A DNA stretch of 64,000 nucleotides from Burkholderiaceae bacterium (GCA_023653025.1 JAMNXS010000004.1:1-64000), one strand, 5' to 3'. Positions 22,669 through 32,140 are shown, counted from the first letter of the stretch. The notes: a model not told the origin generated them from the sequence alone. Numbers and translations: made by a program.

Positions 22669-22910
22669 GGAAAATGACAGGGTGAAACAATGGTTTTTTT
22701 CAATGAAGTCAAGGACTTAGACGAACTAGTTGAAGCCGCTTGGCGGGTCAATAGTCGAAGGAAATGAAGGACTTAGCGTAGTTACTGAATGTGGAACTTT
22801 AGTTTTGCACATGGGTTTGTACAGTAGACGAACCCGGCGCATCAGGCATGCACCGGGCATGCACCGCACGTGCGCAATGAAGGAAGGAAAGAAAGTAATG
22901 CGTAGGAAAA

Positions 22911-23221
22911 GTGAAGCAGACCGATAGGCCGGATTCTGTGCGGCGATCTTGCGACCGCCGTGACAGTCATTCCTCTAGGCGCCGGATTGCTCCGGCGCTC
23001 AAGCTTCCTACCCGCACGCTCCGCGAGCAACATCAACGCGTGCCTATTTGGAATTGCTCCGAGTGGAGGTTACCGCGTTTCACCGTAACTGAATACGCTC
23101 GTCTCTGTGGCCCTGTTCCGCGCCTCACGGCGGACGGCCGTTAGCCGTCACCCTGCTCTATGGAGTCCGGACCTTCCTCCCGCCATCTTGCAATGGCCAG
23201 CGACTGTCTGGTCTGCTTCAC
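22911..23221 (-). ncRNA. rnpB: RNase P RNA, bacterial class A
   Basis: Minus strand GTGAAGCAGACCAGACAGTCGC...GGGAGGAAGGTCCGGACTCC...AGAGGAATGACTGTC...AGAATCCGGCCTATCGGTCTGCTTCAC; 12-bp P1 helix closes. Confidence 0.95.
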
Positions 23222-23253
23222 CCAGCCATTGTACCTGCCCGGCATCCGCCCGA

Positions 23254-24642
23254 TCAGCGCCAGCCCTGCTGCCAGGCCTGAAACTCGCTCGGTCTCAGGC
23301 GAAAGCGGGCAATGCTGCCGTCGTGCAGGTTGATCAGTTGCGTCTCGACGATCTCGATGAATCGTTCGCGATCCGACTGCGGAATCTGCGCTGTCGCAAT
23401 CTCCCGGATAAACGAAACCGCCTGCTGCTTGTTCAGGCGGTCACGCACGACGCCAGAGATCGCATCGATCACCAGCTGCCGGTAACGCAGCCGCAGTGGA
23501 TCGGGCTCTCCCAGGGTCTGCCGCACTGCCGAGTAGCGCGAACACGATCGACGATAGGCCCAGGCGAAGACGTCGCGCAGAAGTTCGACACGATTGAGCT
23601 CGTACACGCCCAGTAGCGCGCTGATGTAGATGTCGCGCGGTACATCCACGAAAGACAGCGGGCAGAGATTGCCCTTGATGAGCGGGATGTTGGCCGCCAG
23701 CCGAGATACCCGCTTGTTCACGTCTTCGAACGCTTGCAGATAGGGCAGGTGGACCAGTGCGAAGAACGCCTGCTCGAACGGATCGCGAATCGCTGCCGCC
23801 TTGCTCAGCACCTGTTCGAAGCACTCGTCGATGCGCTGCGGTCCTTCGAGCGGAAGGAAGGTCGTTTGACTGATGCCGACCGCAATCGAACGCACCCGGC
23901 CGGCCGCCGCCGGGTCTTCCAGCAGGTTGTCGGCCAGCATCGCATGCAGGTTGAATATCGTGTACCGATTGAATGCAATATCTGCAGCAGAATCGATCAG
24001 GAACTCGATCGCCTGCTTGTGATTCAGGATCATCTGCGCGTCGAGTGCATTCTTGCCAGACGCCATGTGGCCTTCGGCGATCAGCCTCTCGGTTTCAAGC
24101 AGCGAGTAGGTGTTGCCCTCGAGCCGACTCGAGTTCCACGACAGGTCAATCAGCAGCCGGTGCGCAAGGCGACGCGCGAACGTGCCCGCAGGCTCGTCCG
24201 CGTTCAACGATCCGAGCGACGACAGTTCGGCGCGCATGGCAGCCGGGAGATAGCAGGTTCGGTTCGGCTGGTAGGCATCGAGGAATTCGCGCCGGTACCC
24301 GACAGGATCCCGCTGCTGCAGCGGTTGCTGCACATGGGCCCCGATTTGCATGCCGGCCTCGGACAAGGGAAAGCCATAGACCGGAGGTGCTGGCGCATGG
24401 GCGACGAACTCGCCATCCGGCGGCTCGGCCAAACGGTAGCGCACTGCCCGCGCCTGCCCCTCGCGAACGATGCGCCCATCATCGACCAGCGCGCCCAGCC
24501 AGCGCTGCAGCGTGCGTCGGTTCGCGGCCAAGCCCAGCGACGATTCCAGCATCTCGATGCCGGCACCCGCCGGGTGCTGACCGAGCGCTTGAAGCACAGC
24601 CTCAAGAGACCGAAAGGGAACAGGGCGGGCCATGGAGCGCAA
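23254..24642 (-). CDS. Fic family protein with N-terminal winged-helix-like domain and non-canonical Fic motif
   Basis: 462 aa; 'SSRLEGNTYSLLET' (S-x3-E-G inhibitory-motif-like), 'HLPYLQAFEDVNKRVSRLAANIPL' in place of HPFx[D/E]GNGR. Confidence 0.85.
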   Translation of the reverse strand: MRSMARPVPFRSLEAVLQALGQHPAGAGIEMLESSLGLAANRRTLQRWLGALVDDGRIVREGQARAVRYRLAEPPDGEFVAHAPAPPVYGFPLSEAGMQIGAHVQQPLQQRDPVGYRREFLDAYQPNRTCYLPAAMRAELSSLGSLNADEPAGTFARRLAHRLLIDLSWNSSRLEGNTYSLLETERLIAEGHMASGKNALDAQMILNHKQAIEFLIDSAADIAFNRYTIFNLHAMLADNLLEDPAAAGRVRSIAVGISQTTFLPLEGPQRIDECFEQVLSKAAAIRDPFEQAFFALVHLPYLQAFEDVNKRVSRLAANIPLIKGNLCPLSFVDVPRDIYISALLGVYELNRVELLRDVFAWAYRRSCSRYSAVRQTLGEPDPLRLRYRQLVIDAISGVVRDRLNKQQAVSFIREIATAQIPQSDRERFIEIVETQLINLHDGSIARFRLRPSEFQAWQQGWR

Positions 24643-24674
24643 AAGCGGGGTTCGAATCGCGCCATTAAAGCACG

Positions 24675-24724
24675 AATTGCGACACTAAAGTAGCATTTTC
24701 GTCGCAATTCTGTGAATTGCGACG
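24675..24724 (-). promoter_or_regulatory. Candidate operator: perfect palindrome CGTCGCAATT-CTGTG-AATTGCGACG (24700-24724) plus extra half-site AATTGCGAC (24675-24683)
   Basis: Direct reading; immediately upstream of the fic start codon. Confidence 0.6.
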
Positions 24725-24759
24725 TTATCCCGACACAAAAGATTTCCGCGACGACCTGT

Positions 24760-25515
24760 TCAGCGAAACACCGGCTTGCGCTTCTCCCGAAACGCCGTGA
24801 ACGCCTCCTTCGCATCCGGCCCGCTCAAGAGGCGCGTGAAGTGCTGCATCTCGGTCAGCATGGCGGCGGCGACCTGGGTCTGCAAGTCGGCTTTCAGCAG
24901 CTGCTTGGTCACGCGCAGAGACTCGGACGGCAGCGCGGCCAGCTTTGCTGCCTGCGCTTGAACGAAGGGCATCAGCTCTTCGGCCGGCAGCACCCGATTC
25001 ACCAGTCCCATCTTCTCGGCTTCGGCCGCATCGAAGGGCTCGCCCAACAAGAGCTTTTCGGCGGCCCACTGGTGGCCCGCAATGCGCGGCAGCAGCACGC
25101 TCGACGCGAACTCTGGGCACAGGCCGAGCTGGGTGAATGGCATTGCGAACCGGGCCCCTTGCGCCGCATAGACGAGGTCGCAGTGCAGCAGCAGCGTGGT
25201 GCCGATGCCGATCGCCAGTCCAGGCACCGCTGCGACAACAGGCTTGGGCGCCGTGCGCAGCGCATTCATGAATTGCGCGACCGGGCTGTCGTCGCCCTGC
25301 GGCGGGCGCTGAAGGAAATCCTCGAGGTCGTTGCCGGCTGTGAAGCAGCCGCCGTCGCCGGTGATGACGATCACGCGTACATCGTCGTGTGCGTCGGCCT
25401 CCTTCAGTCCGTCGGCCGCCTGCTGGTACATCGCGGCCGTGATCGCGTTCTTCTTCTCCGGGCGGCTGAAGGCCAGCGTGGCGACGCGGTTGCGAATGTC
25501 GATACCCACGCTCAT
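24760..25515 (-). CDS. Enoyl-CoA hydratase/isomerase family protein
   Basis: 'VATLAFSRPEKKNAIT', 'GGCFTAGNDLEDF'; crotonase fold. Confidence 0.93.
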   Translation of the reverse strand: MSVGIDIRNRVATLAFSRPEKKNAITAAMYQQAADGLKEADAHDDVRVIVITGDGGCFTAGNDLEDFLQRPPQGDDSPVAQFMNALRTAPKPVVAAVPGLAIGIGTTLLLHCDLVYAAQGARFAMPFTQLGLCPEFASSVLLPRIAGHQWAAEKLLLGEPFDAAEAEKMGLVNRVLPAEELMPFVQAQAAKLAALPSESLRVTKQLLKADLQTQVAAAMLTEMQHFTRLLSGPDAKEAFTAFREKRKPVFR

Positions 25516-25516
25516 C

Positions 25517-26713
25517 TCATATCCTTTCGAAAATGCCAGCCGCGCCCATGCCGGTGCCGACGCACATCGTCACCATACCGTACTTCAGGTTGCGACGACG
25601 CAGCCCATGGATGACGGTGGCCGCGCGGATCGCGCCGGTCGCGCCCAGCGGATGGCCCAACGCGATCGCACCGCCGAGCGGGTTGGTCTTCGCCGGGTCA
25701 AGACCGAGGTCGTGGCGCACGGCCAGCGCCTGCGCGGCGAAGGCTTCATTAAGCTCGATCCAGTCAAGCTGATCCTGCGTGAGGCCGGCGGACTTCAGTG
25801 CCGCCGGTATCGCCTCTTTCGGGCCGATGCCCATGATTTCCGGCGGCACGCCCCTGACCGCAAACGACACGAAGCGCGCCAGCGGCGTCAGGTTGAATTG
25901 CTTCAGGATTTTTTCGCTGACGAGGATCAGCGCGCCGGCGCCGTCCGAGGTCTGCGAGCTGTTGCTGGCTGTGACGCTGCCTTTCGCGGCAAATACCGGC
26001 TTGAGTTTCGCGAGGCTCTCGAGCGACGTGTCGGCACGTATGCCTTCATCCTGCGACACCGTGCGCGTGGTGACCTCGATCTCGCCGGTGGCAAGGTCGG
26101 GAAACTTTTCGACTACCTCGATCGGCGTGATCTCGTCCGCGCGCTCGCCATTGGCAATGGCAGCCATCGCGCGCCGGTGCGATTCGAGAGCGAACTCGTC
26201 CTGCGCCTCGCGCGAGACCTTCCACTGCTGCGCGACTTTTTCCGCCGTGAGACCCATGCCGTAGGCCATGCCGATGTTCTCGTCCTTCAAAACGGCGGCG
26301 TTGATCGACGGATGATGACCCATCATCGGCACCATCGACATTGACTCGACGCCGGCGGCGATCATCACATCGGACTCGCCGGTGCGGATACGGTCGGCAG
26401 CCATGGCCACCGCCGTGATGCCGGAGGCGCAGTAGCGATTCACCGTTGCGCCGCCGACGGATTTGGGCAGCCCGGCCAGCAATGCCGCCATGCGCGCGAT
26501 GTTCAGTCCCTGCTCGGCTTCGGGGAAGGCGCAACCGACGATCGCGTCCTCGATGGTGGCCGGATCGAGGCTCGGCACCTGAGCCAGCGCGGCCTTCAGA
26601 GCGTGCACGAGCAGGTCATCGGGCCGCACATGGCGAAACACGCCGCGCGGCGCCTTGCCGATCGGGGTGCGGGTGGCGGCGACAATGTAGGCTTGCTGCA
26701 GTTGTTTGCTCAT
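25517..26713 (-). CDS. Acetyl-CoA C-acyltransferase (thiolase)
   Basis: MSKQLQQAYIVAATRTPIGKAPRG..., 'NRYCASGITAVAMAADRI', 'CVGTGMGAAGIFE'; start trimmed. Confidence 0.95.
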   Translation of the reverse strand: MSKQLQQAYIVAATRTPIGKAPRGVFRHVRPDDLLVHALKAALAQVPSLDPATIEDAIVGCAFPEAEQGLNIARMAALLAGLPKSVGGATVNRYCASGITAVAMAADRIRTGESDVMIAAGVESMSMVPMMGHHPSINAAVLKDENIGMAYGMGLTAEKVAQQWKVSREAQDEFALESHRRAMAAIANGERADEITPIEVVEKFPDLATGEIEVTTRTVSQDEGIRADTSLESLAKLKPVFAAKGSVTASNSSQTSDGAGALILVSEKILKQFNLTPLARFVSFAVRGVPPEIMGIGPKEAIPAALKSAGLTQDQLDWIELNEAFAAQALAVRHDLGLDPAKTNPLGGAIALGHPLGATGAIRAATVIHGLRRRNLKYGMVTMCVGTGMGAAGIFERI

Positions 26714-26735
26714 GTTGATTCCTTTGGTCGTTTTT

Positions 26736-26790
26736 GGATCCCAGTTTTCGCTGGGACGACCCATGTGGTCGACCACGTCGACCACATGGG
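26736..26790. repeat. Family B hairpin (26736-26760) abutting a perfect 14-bp-arm palindrome CCCATGTGGTCGAC-CAC-GTCGACCACATGGG (26760-26790)
   Basis: Direct reading; fills the thiolase/hydroxyacyl-CoA dehydrogenase gap. Confidence 0.85.
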
Positions 26791-29181
26791 TCAATTCCGG
26801 ACCGGCTTCCCCGTTTGCAGCATCCCCATGATCCGCTCCTCGGTCTTCGGGTGACCGAGCAGCGATATGAAAGCTCCACGCTCGCGGTCGAGCAGCCATT
26901 GCTCCGACACCTGGCTGCCCGGTTCGATATCGCCGCCGCTGACGACGTCGGCAATCAGCGAGCCGATGTGCATGTCGTGAGCGGAAATGAAGCCGCCGTC
27001 GCGCAGGTTCACCAGTTGCGCCTTGATGGTCGCGCTGCCGTAGCGGCCCGTGACCGGAATCAGGGAAGCCAGCGGCGGGCGGTAGCCTGCATCGGCCATC
27101 GCCAGCGCCTGCGTGGCCGCCACATGCAGCAGTTCATGCGGATGGAGCACGATGACGTCACCCTTGGACAGGTAGCCCATTTTCTTTGCTTCCAGCGCCG
27201 ACTTCGATACCGCCGCCGTCGCTGCCTGCGTGTAGCGCTCACGCAAGAACTGCAGTAAGTCATTTCCCTTGGCTTCGCGCGCCGAACGCAACGCGATTTC
27301 CTTCAGGCCGCCGCCGGCTGGCACGAGACCGACGCCGACTTCGACCAGGCCGACATAGGATTCGAGCGAAACGACGCGCCGGCTGGCGTGCATCAGCAAC
27401 TCGCAGCCGCCGCCGAGGGCGAGACCGGCCACGGCTGCCACCACCGGCACGTTCGCGTACTTCACGCGCATCATCGTGTTCTGGAAGCGGGCGACGAACG
27501 GGTCGAGCGCCTTTGCGCCGCCGGCCATGAAGGTCGGCAGCATCGCCTGCAGATCAGCACCTGCCGAAAATGCGCCACCATCGGCCGAGTCGGCGTGCCA
27601 GATGACCAGCGCACGGTAGTTGTTCTCCGCCTCCGCGATCGCGCGTTCGAGGCCCGCGATCACGTCCGGGCCCATCACATGCATCTTGGTTTTGGTCGAG
27701 AACACAAGCACGCCGTCGCCGCGATGCCAGAGCCGCACGGATTCGTCTTCATGCACGGTGGCGCCCGCCGTCGCGCCCTGCGCTTGACCGGAGCCGACCA
27801 GCGGCGCACGGAACGCCTGGCGCTCGTACACAGGCAGCGACGATCGCGGCACATAAGCCTGCTTCGCCGGCGACCACGAGCCCTCGGGCCGGTGCACGCC
27901 GTCGCGACCGTCGACTACCCAGCCGGGCAGCGGTACGGACGACAGCGCGCGGCCGGCGTCGATGTCTTCCTTCACCCATTGCGCGACCTGCTGCCAGCCG
28001 GCAGCCTGCCACAACTCGAACGGGCCCTGCTTCCAGCCGAAACCCCAGCGCAGCGCGAAGTCGACGTCGCGCGCATTGTCGGCAATCGACTCGAGATGTA
28101 CGGCAATGTAATGAAAGGTATCGCGGAAGACAGCCCACAGAAACCTTGCCTGTGCATGCGTGGAGTCATGCAGTGCCTTCATCCGCTTGCCGGCGTCCTT
28201 TTCCTTCAGGATGCGGGCGATCAGGTCGTCGGCCTTTGCACCGGACGGCAGGTAGTCGTTCTTCGCCGCGTCGTAGCGAAGAATGTCCTTGCCGGCCTTC
28301 TTGTAGAAGCCGGCACCGGCCTTCTGGCCGAGCCTGCCGTCGGCCAGCAGTTGCGCAAGCGCCGGCGGCTGCCGGTACAGCGAATGGAAAGGATCGTCGG
28401 CCAGCGTGTCGGTCATCGTGCGGATGACGTGACCGAGTGTGTCCAACCCGACCACGTCGGCGGTGCGGAAGGTGCCGGACTTGGCGCGGCCGAGCTTCGC
28501 GCCGGTCAGGTCGTCGACCAAGTCATACGACAGGCCGAACTGCTCCGCTTCATGCATCGTCGCCAGCATGCCGAAGATGCCGACGCGGTTGGCGATGAAG
28601 TTCGGCGTGTCGAGCGCGCGCACCACGCCTTTGCCCAGCGTGCTGGTGAGGAAGGTTTCGAGCCGGTCGAGGATGCCGGCCTCGGTGGCAGCCGTCGGTA
28701 TCAGCTCGACCAGGTGCATGTAGCGCGGCGGGTTGAAGAAATGCACGCCGCAGAAGCGGCTGCGCAGGGCATCGGGCAGCGCACTGGCCAGCGCCGTGAT
28801 CGACAGCCCGGAGGTATTGGTCGCAAAGATGGCGTGCGGCGCCATGTGCGCACCGATCTTCGCATACAGCTGGTGTTTCCAGTCCATGCGCTCGGCAATG
28901 GCTTCGATGACGAGATCGGCCTCTGGCAGGCGGTCGAGATGGTCGTCGAAGTTGGCCAGCTCGATCAGCCCGGCCTGCGCGGCATCGGCCAGCGGCGCGG
29001 GATTGAGCTTTTTCAGTTGCTCGACGGCGCGCTCGGCCAGCGCATTGCGCGGCTGGCCCTCCTTGCCGGGCAGGTCGTACAGGATCACCGGCACGCGAGC
29101 GTTGACGCAGTGCGCAGCGATCTGCGCGCCCATCACGCCGGCGCCGAGGATGGCGACTTTTTTCACGAGGAAGTTGGACAT
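26791..29181 (-). CDS. 3-hydroxyacyl-CoA dehydrogenase / enoyl-CoA hydratase fusion protein
   Basis: MSNFLVKKVAILGAGVMGAQIAAHC..., C-terminal crotonase domain 'GLALGGGCELLMHA'. Confidence 0.95.
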   Translation of the reverse strand: MSNFLVKKVAILGAGVMGAQIAAHCVNARVPVILYDLPGKEGQPRNALAERAVEQLKKLNPAPLADAAQAGLIELANFDDHLDRLPEADLVIEAIAERMDWKHQLYAKIGAHMAPHAIFATNTSGLSITALASALPDALRSRFCGVHFFNPPRYMHLVELIPTAATEAGILDRLETFLTSTLGKGVVRALDTPNFIANRVGIFGMLATMHEAEQFGLSYDLVDDLTGAKLGRAKSGTFRTADVVGLDTLGHVIRTMTDTLADDPFHSLYRQPPALAQLLADGRLGQKAGAGFYKKAGKDILRYDAAKNDYLPSGAKADDLIARILKEKDAGKRMKALHDSTHAQARFLWAVFRDTFHYIAVHLESIADNARDVDFALRWGFGWKQGPFELWQAAGWQQVAQWVKEDIDAGRALSSVPLPGWVVDGRDGVHRPEGSWSPAKQAYVPRSSLPVYERQAFRAPLVGSGQAQGATAGATVHEDESVRLWHRGDGVLVFSTKTKMHVMGPDVIAGLERAIAEAENNYRALVIWHADSADGGAFSAGADLQAMLPTFMAGGAKALDPFVARFQNTMMRVKYANVPVVAAVAGLALGGGCELLMHASRRVVSLESYVGLVEVGVGLVPAGGGLKEIALRSAREAKGNDLLQFLRERYTQAATAAVSKSALEAKKMGYLSKGDVIVLHPHELLHVAATQALAMADAGYRPPLASLIPVTGRYGSATIKAQLVNLRDGGFISAHDMHIGSLIADVVSGGDIEPGSQVSEQWLLDRERGAFISLLGHPKTEERIMGMLQTGKPVRN

Positions 29182-29206
29182 GGGATCTTCTGCTGGGTTG
29201 GGTGGT

Positions 29207-29478
29207 GGCGGATGTCGCCTGCGGCTCATTCCGCCCTACTGGTTGCTGTATGTTGGCTATGGCGGGTTTCGCTTTGCTCTACCCGCCCTACGGCTCCTTC
29301 GGGCGTACGGGTTGCTGTCTGTTTGCCATGGCGGGTTTCGCTTTGCTCTACCCGCCCTTTGGCTCCTTCGGGCGTACGGGTTGCTGTCTGTTTGCCATGG
29401 CGGGTTTCGCTTCGCTCTACCTGCCCTATGGCCGTAAAGAGGGCCGTAGGGTGGATAGAGCCGCAGGCGAAATCCACC
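29207..29478. repeat. REP-like array: copies 29207, 29261, 29330, 29399 and inverted copy 29444-29478; three copies at exact 69-bp period
   Basis: GGCGGGTTTCGCTTTGCTCTACCCGCCCTACGGCTCCTTCGGGCGTACGGGTTGCTGTCTGTTTGCCAT repeated; last copy is the GTGGAT/ATCCAC variant. Confidence 0.9.
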
Positions 29479-29482
29479 GGAT

Positions 29483-31273
29483 TCAAAACAGGCTCTCCTC
29501 CATTGCCATCAGGTTCTGCGACCCCGACCGCGCCTGCCGGATCAGCATCGCGGTCTCCGGCAGCAGCCGCGCGAAGTAGAAGCGCGCGGTCGCCAGCTTG
29601 GCCTGGTAGAAAGCGTCGCCGCCACCCTCCTTGTCGAGCGCGATTCTCGCCATCCGCGCAAAGAAATACGCAAACACCAGATGACCCACCACGCGCAGGT
29701 AGGGCACGGCCGCCGCGCCGACTTCGTCGCGGTTCATGAAGGCTTTCATCCCCACTTCCATCGACAGCTTGGACACCTTTTCCGCGATGTCCGCCAGCGG
29801 CGTGATGAACTCGGACATCTGCTCGTCGGCGCCGTGCTCGTCGATGAAGGCCTTGATCTTGTCGCCGAAGGCCCGCAGCCTTGCGCCATTGTCCATCAGC
29901 ACCTTGCGCCCGAGCAGGTCGAGCGACTGTATGGTGTTGGTGCCTTCATAGATCATGTTGATGCGCGCGTCGCGCAGGTACTGCTCCATCCCCCACTCTG
30001 CAATGTAACCGTGGCCGCCGAATACCTGCAGCGCCTCGGAGCAGGCGATCCAGGCGTTGTCGGTCAGGAAGGCCTTGACGATCGGCGTCAGCAGCGCCAC
30101 CTCGTCGGCCGCGGCCTTGCGGATGTCTTCGTCGGGGTGATTCAGTTCGCGATCGATCATCAGCGCAACATACGAGGTGAACGCGCGGCCGCCCTCGGCA
30201 TAGGCACGCGCGGTCAGCAGCATGCGGCGCACGTCCGGATGGACGAGGATGCTGTCGGCGGGCTTGCCCGGTTCTTTCGGGCCGGTCAGGCTGCGTCCCT
30301 GCACGCGCTCGCGGGCATAGGCGACCGCATTCTGGTAGGCGACCTCGGTCAGGCCCAGCGACTGCATGCCGACGCCGAGCCGTGCTGCATTCATCATCAC
30401 GAACATAGCGTTCAGCCCGCGGTTGGGATCGCCGATCAGCCAGCCGGCAGCGTCGTCAAGATTGATCTGGCAGGTCGCGTTGCCATGAATACCCATCTTG
30501 TGTTCGATCGCGCCGCAGACAATGCGGTTGCGCTCGCCCGGCTGGCCGGCGGCGTCGGGAAGAAACTTCGGCACCACGAACAGCGAGATGCCCTTGGTAC
30601 CCTCGGGCGCATCCGGCAGGCGCGCCAGCACGAGGTGGATGATGTTGGCGGCGAGGTCGTGCTCACCGGCCGAGATGAAGATCTTGCTACCGCTTAATCG
30701 ATAGCTGCCGTCGGGCTGCGGCAGGGCTTTCGTCTTCAGGAGGCCGAGGTCGGTGCCGCAGTGCGATTCGGTCAGGCACATGGTGCCGGTCCATTCGCCC
30801 GACACCAGTTTCGGAAGGTACAGCGCCTGCTGCTCGGGAGTGCCGTGCGCATGCAGGCATTCGTAGGCGCCGTGCGACAGGCCCGGATACATGGTCCAGG
30901 CCTGGTTTGCCGAGTTCAGCATCTCGTAGAAGGAGTTGTTAAGCACCATCGGCAGCCCCTGCCCGCCGAACTGCGGGTCGCAGGAGAGCGCCGGCCAGCC
31001 GGCCTCCACATACTGACGGTAGGCGTCGCGAAATCCCTCCGGCGCGGTCACGCTGTGCGTGGCGGCGTCGAAGCGGCAGCCTGCGCGGTCGCCCGACTGG
31101 TTCAGCGGGAACACGACGCCGGCGGCAAACTTGCCGCCCTCCTCGAGCACCTGATTGATGGTGTCGGCATCGAGTTCCGCATGCGGCGGCAACTGCGCGA
31201 GTTCCGCGCCTGAGCCAAGCAATTCGTGCAGCACGAATTGCATGTCGCGCAGAGGGGGACTGTAGCTGGGCAT
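29483..31273 (-). CDS. Acyl-CoA dehydrogenase family protein
   Basis: 596 aa; 'GTMCLTESHCGTDLGLLKT', 'QVFGGHGYIAEWGMEQYLRDARINMIYEGTNTIQSLDLLGRK'. Confidence 0.95.
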   Translation of the reverse strand: MPSYSPPLRDMQFVLHELLGSGAELAQLPPHAELDADTINQVLEEGGKFAAGVVFPLNQSGDRAGCRFDAATHSVTAPEGFRDAYRQYVEAGWPALSCDPQFGGQGLPMVLNNSFYEMLNSANQAWTMYPGLSHGAYECLHAHGTPEQQALYLPKLVSGEWTGTMCLTESHCGTDLGLLKTKALPQPDGSYRLSGSKIFISAGEHDLAANIIHLVLARLPDAPEGTKGISLFVVPKFLPDAAGQPGERNRIVCGAIEHKMGIHGNATCQINLDDAAGWLIGDPNRGLNAMFVMMNAARLGVGMQSLGLTEVAYQNAVAYARERVQGRSLTGPKEPGKPADSILVHPDVRRMLLTARAYAEGGRAFTSYVALMIDRELNHPDEDIRKAAADEVALLTPIVKAFLTDNAWIACSEALQVFGGHGYIAEWGMEQYLRDARINMIYEGTNTIQSLDLLGRKVLMDNGARLRAFGDKIKAFIDEHGADEQMSEFITPLADIAEKVSKLSMEVGMKAFMNRDEVGAAAVPYLRVVGHLVFAYFFARMARIALDKEGGGDAFYQAKLATARFYFARLLPETAMLIRQARSGSQNLMAMEESLF

Positions 31274-31367
31274 GGTCGTCTCCTGTGTCGTCGGTCGGCA
31301 GGGGTGAGGCTAACGCATTCTGGCATCCGGTGGATGCGGCCACGCAGGCCGGAGTCCGCCTTGCCGG

Positions 31368-31991
31368 CTAGGCCGGCCCCGCGCCGCGCGCCGAATCGAT
31401 CAGGCGCGCGAATCCGGCCTGCGCATGCGCGATGGCGCGCGGGCTGCGGATGAAGCGGGCATCATGATGCAGGGCAAGCACGAGGCCGTACATTTCAAAT
31501 ACCAGTTGCTCGGTATCGGTGGCCGCCGGCAAATGGCCTTCGGCAACGGCGAGGTCGGCAGCGCGGCGCAGGGCGAATTGCCAGGCCTGTACCATGCCGA
31601 TCAGTTGATCGCGGATGGGGCCGGGCCGGTCGTCGTATTCGACCGCGCCGCTGATGTAAATGCAGCCCGAGGCGATCTCGCGGCTGACGCGATCCACCCA
31701 GCGCGCGAACAGCCCCTGCAGACGCGGCAGGCCGCGCGCGGCGCGCAGGCTGGGGTAGAACACCTCCTGCTCGAACTGGTGGTTGTAGAGTTTCAGCACT
31801 TCGATCTGCAAGTCCTCGCGCGATCCGAAATGCGCGAACACGCCTGACTTGCTCATGCCCATGCGTTCGGCCAGGGTGCCGATCGTCAAGCCCTCGAGCC
31901 CGTCGCGGCTGGCGGTGGCGAGCGCGGCATCGAGGATGCTGGCGCGGGTCTGCTCGCCTTTGCGCAGCGGTTTTTGCAGGAGGTCGGACAT
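31368..31991 (-). CDS. TetR/AcrR family transcriptional regulator
   Basis: MSDLLQKPLRKGEQTRASILDAALATASRDGLEGLTIGTLAERMGMSKSGVFAHFGS; start trimmed. Confidence 0.92.
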   Translation of the reverse strand: MSDLLQKPLRKGEQTRASILDAALATASRDGLEGLTIGTLAERMGMSKSGVFAHFGSREDLQIEVLKLYNHQFEQEVFYPSLRAARGLPRLQGLFARWVDRVSREIASGCIYISGAVEYDDRPGPIRDQLIGMVQAWQFALRRAADLAVAEGHLPAATDTEQLVFEMYGLVLALHHDARFIRSPRAIAHAQAGFARLIDSARGAGPA

Positions 31992-32140
31992 GCAGGGGCT
32001 CCGGGGGAAATCGAACGACCGTCCTATTATGCACAAAAGCCAGCGTTTGATGGGATGGAATGCGGATCGCCCGGGAAGGCCCTGTGGTCTTGCGGACAGC
32101 GCCGCCGCGGGTCGGCGGGCGGCGAGCTGTCGGGGGCCGG

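Noticed and set aside
22679-22775. Repeated GAAGTCAAGGACTTAG / GAAGGACTTAG near mraZ
   Set aside because: Only two imperfect copies in a short A/T-richer stretch; too weak to claim a regulatory element.
24650-24668. tRNA T-arm-like GGGGTTCGAATCGCGCC
   Set aside because: Stem does not pair properly and no anticodon or acceptor stem is present around it; chance match in the fic leader.
26760-26790. Possible rho-independent terminator at the perfect palindrome
   Set aside because: No U-tract on either strand, so kept as an unexplained palindrome rather than called a terminator.
29226-29486. Small ORF with repeated 'VEQSETRHGKQTATRTPEGA' peptide
   Set aside because: Translation of the 69-bp REP-like tandem array, not a repeat protein; the signal is DNA palindromes with compensatory changes.
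27388-29739. 783-aa plus-strand ORF
   Set aside because: Antisense to the fadB-like gene; its end simply translates the REP-like tandem array.
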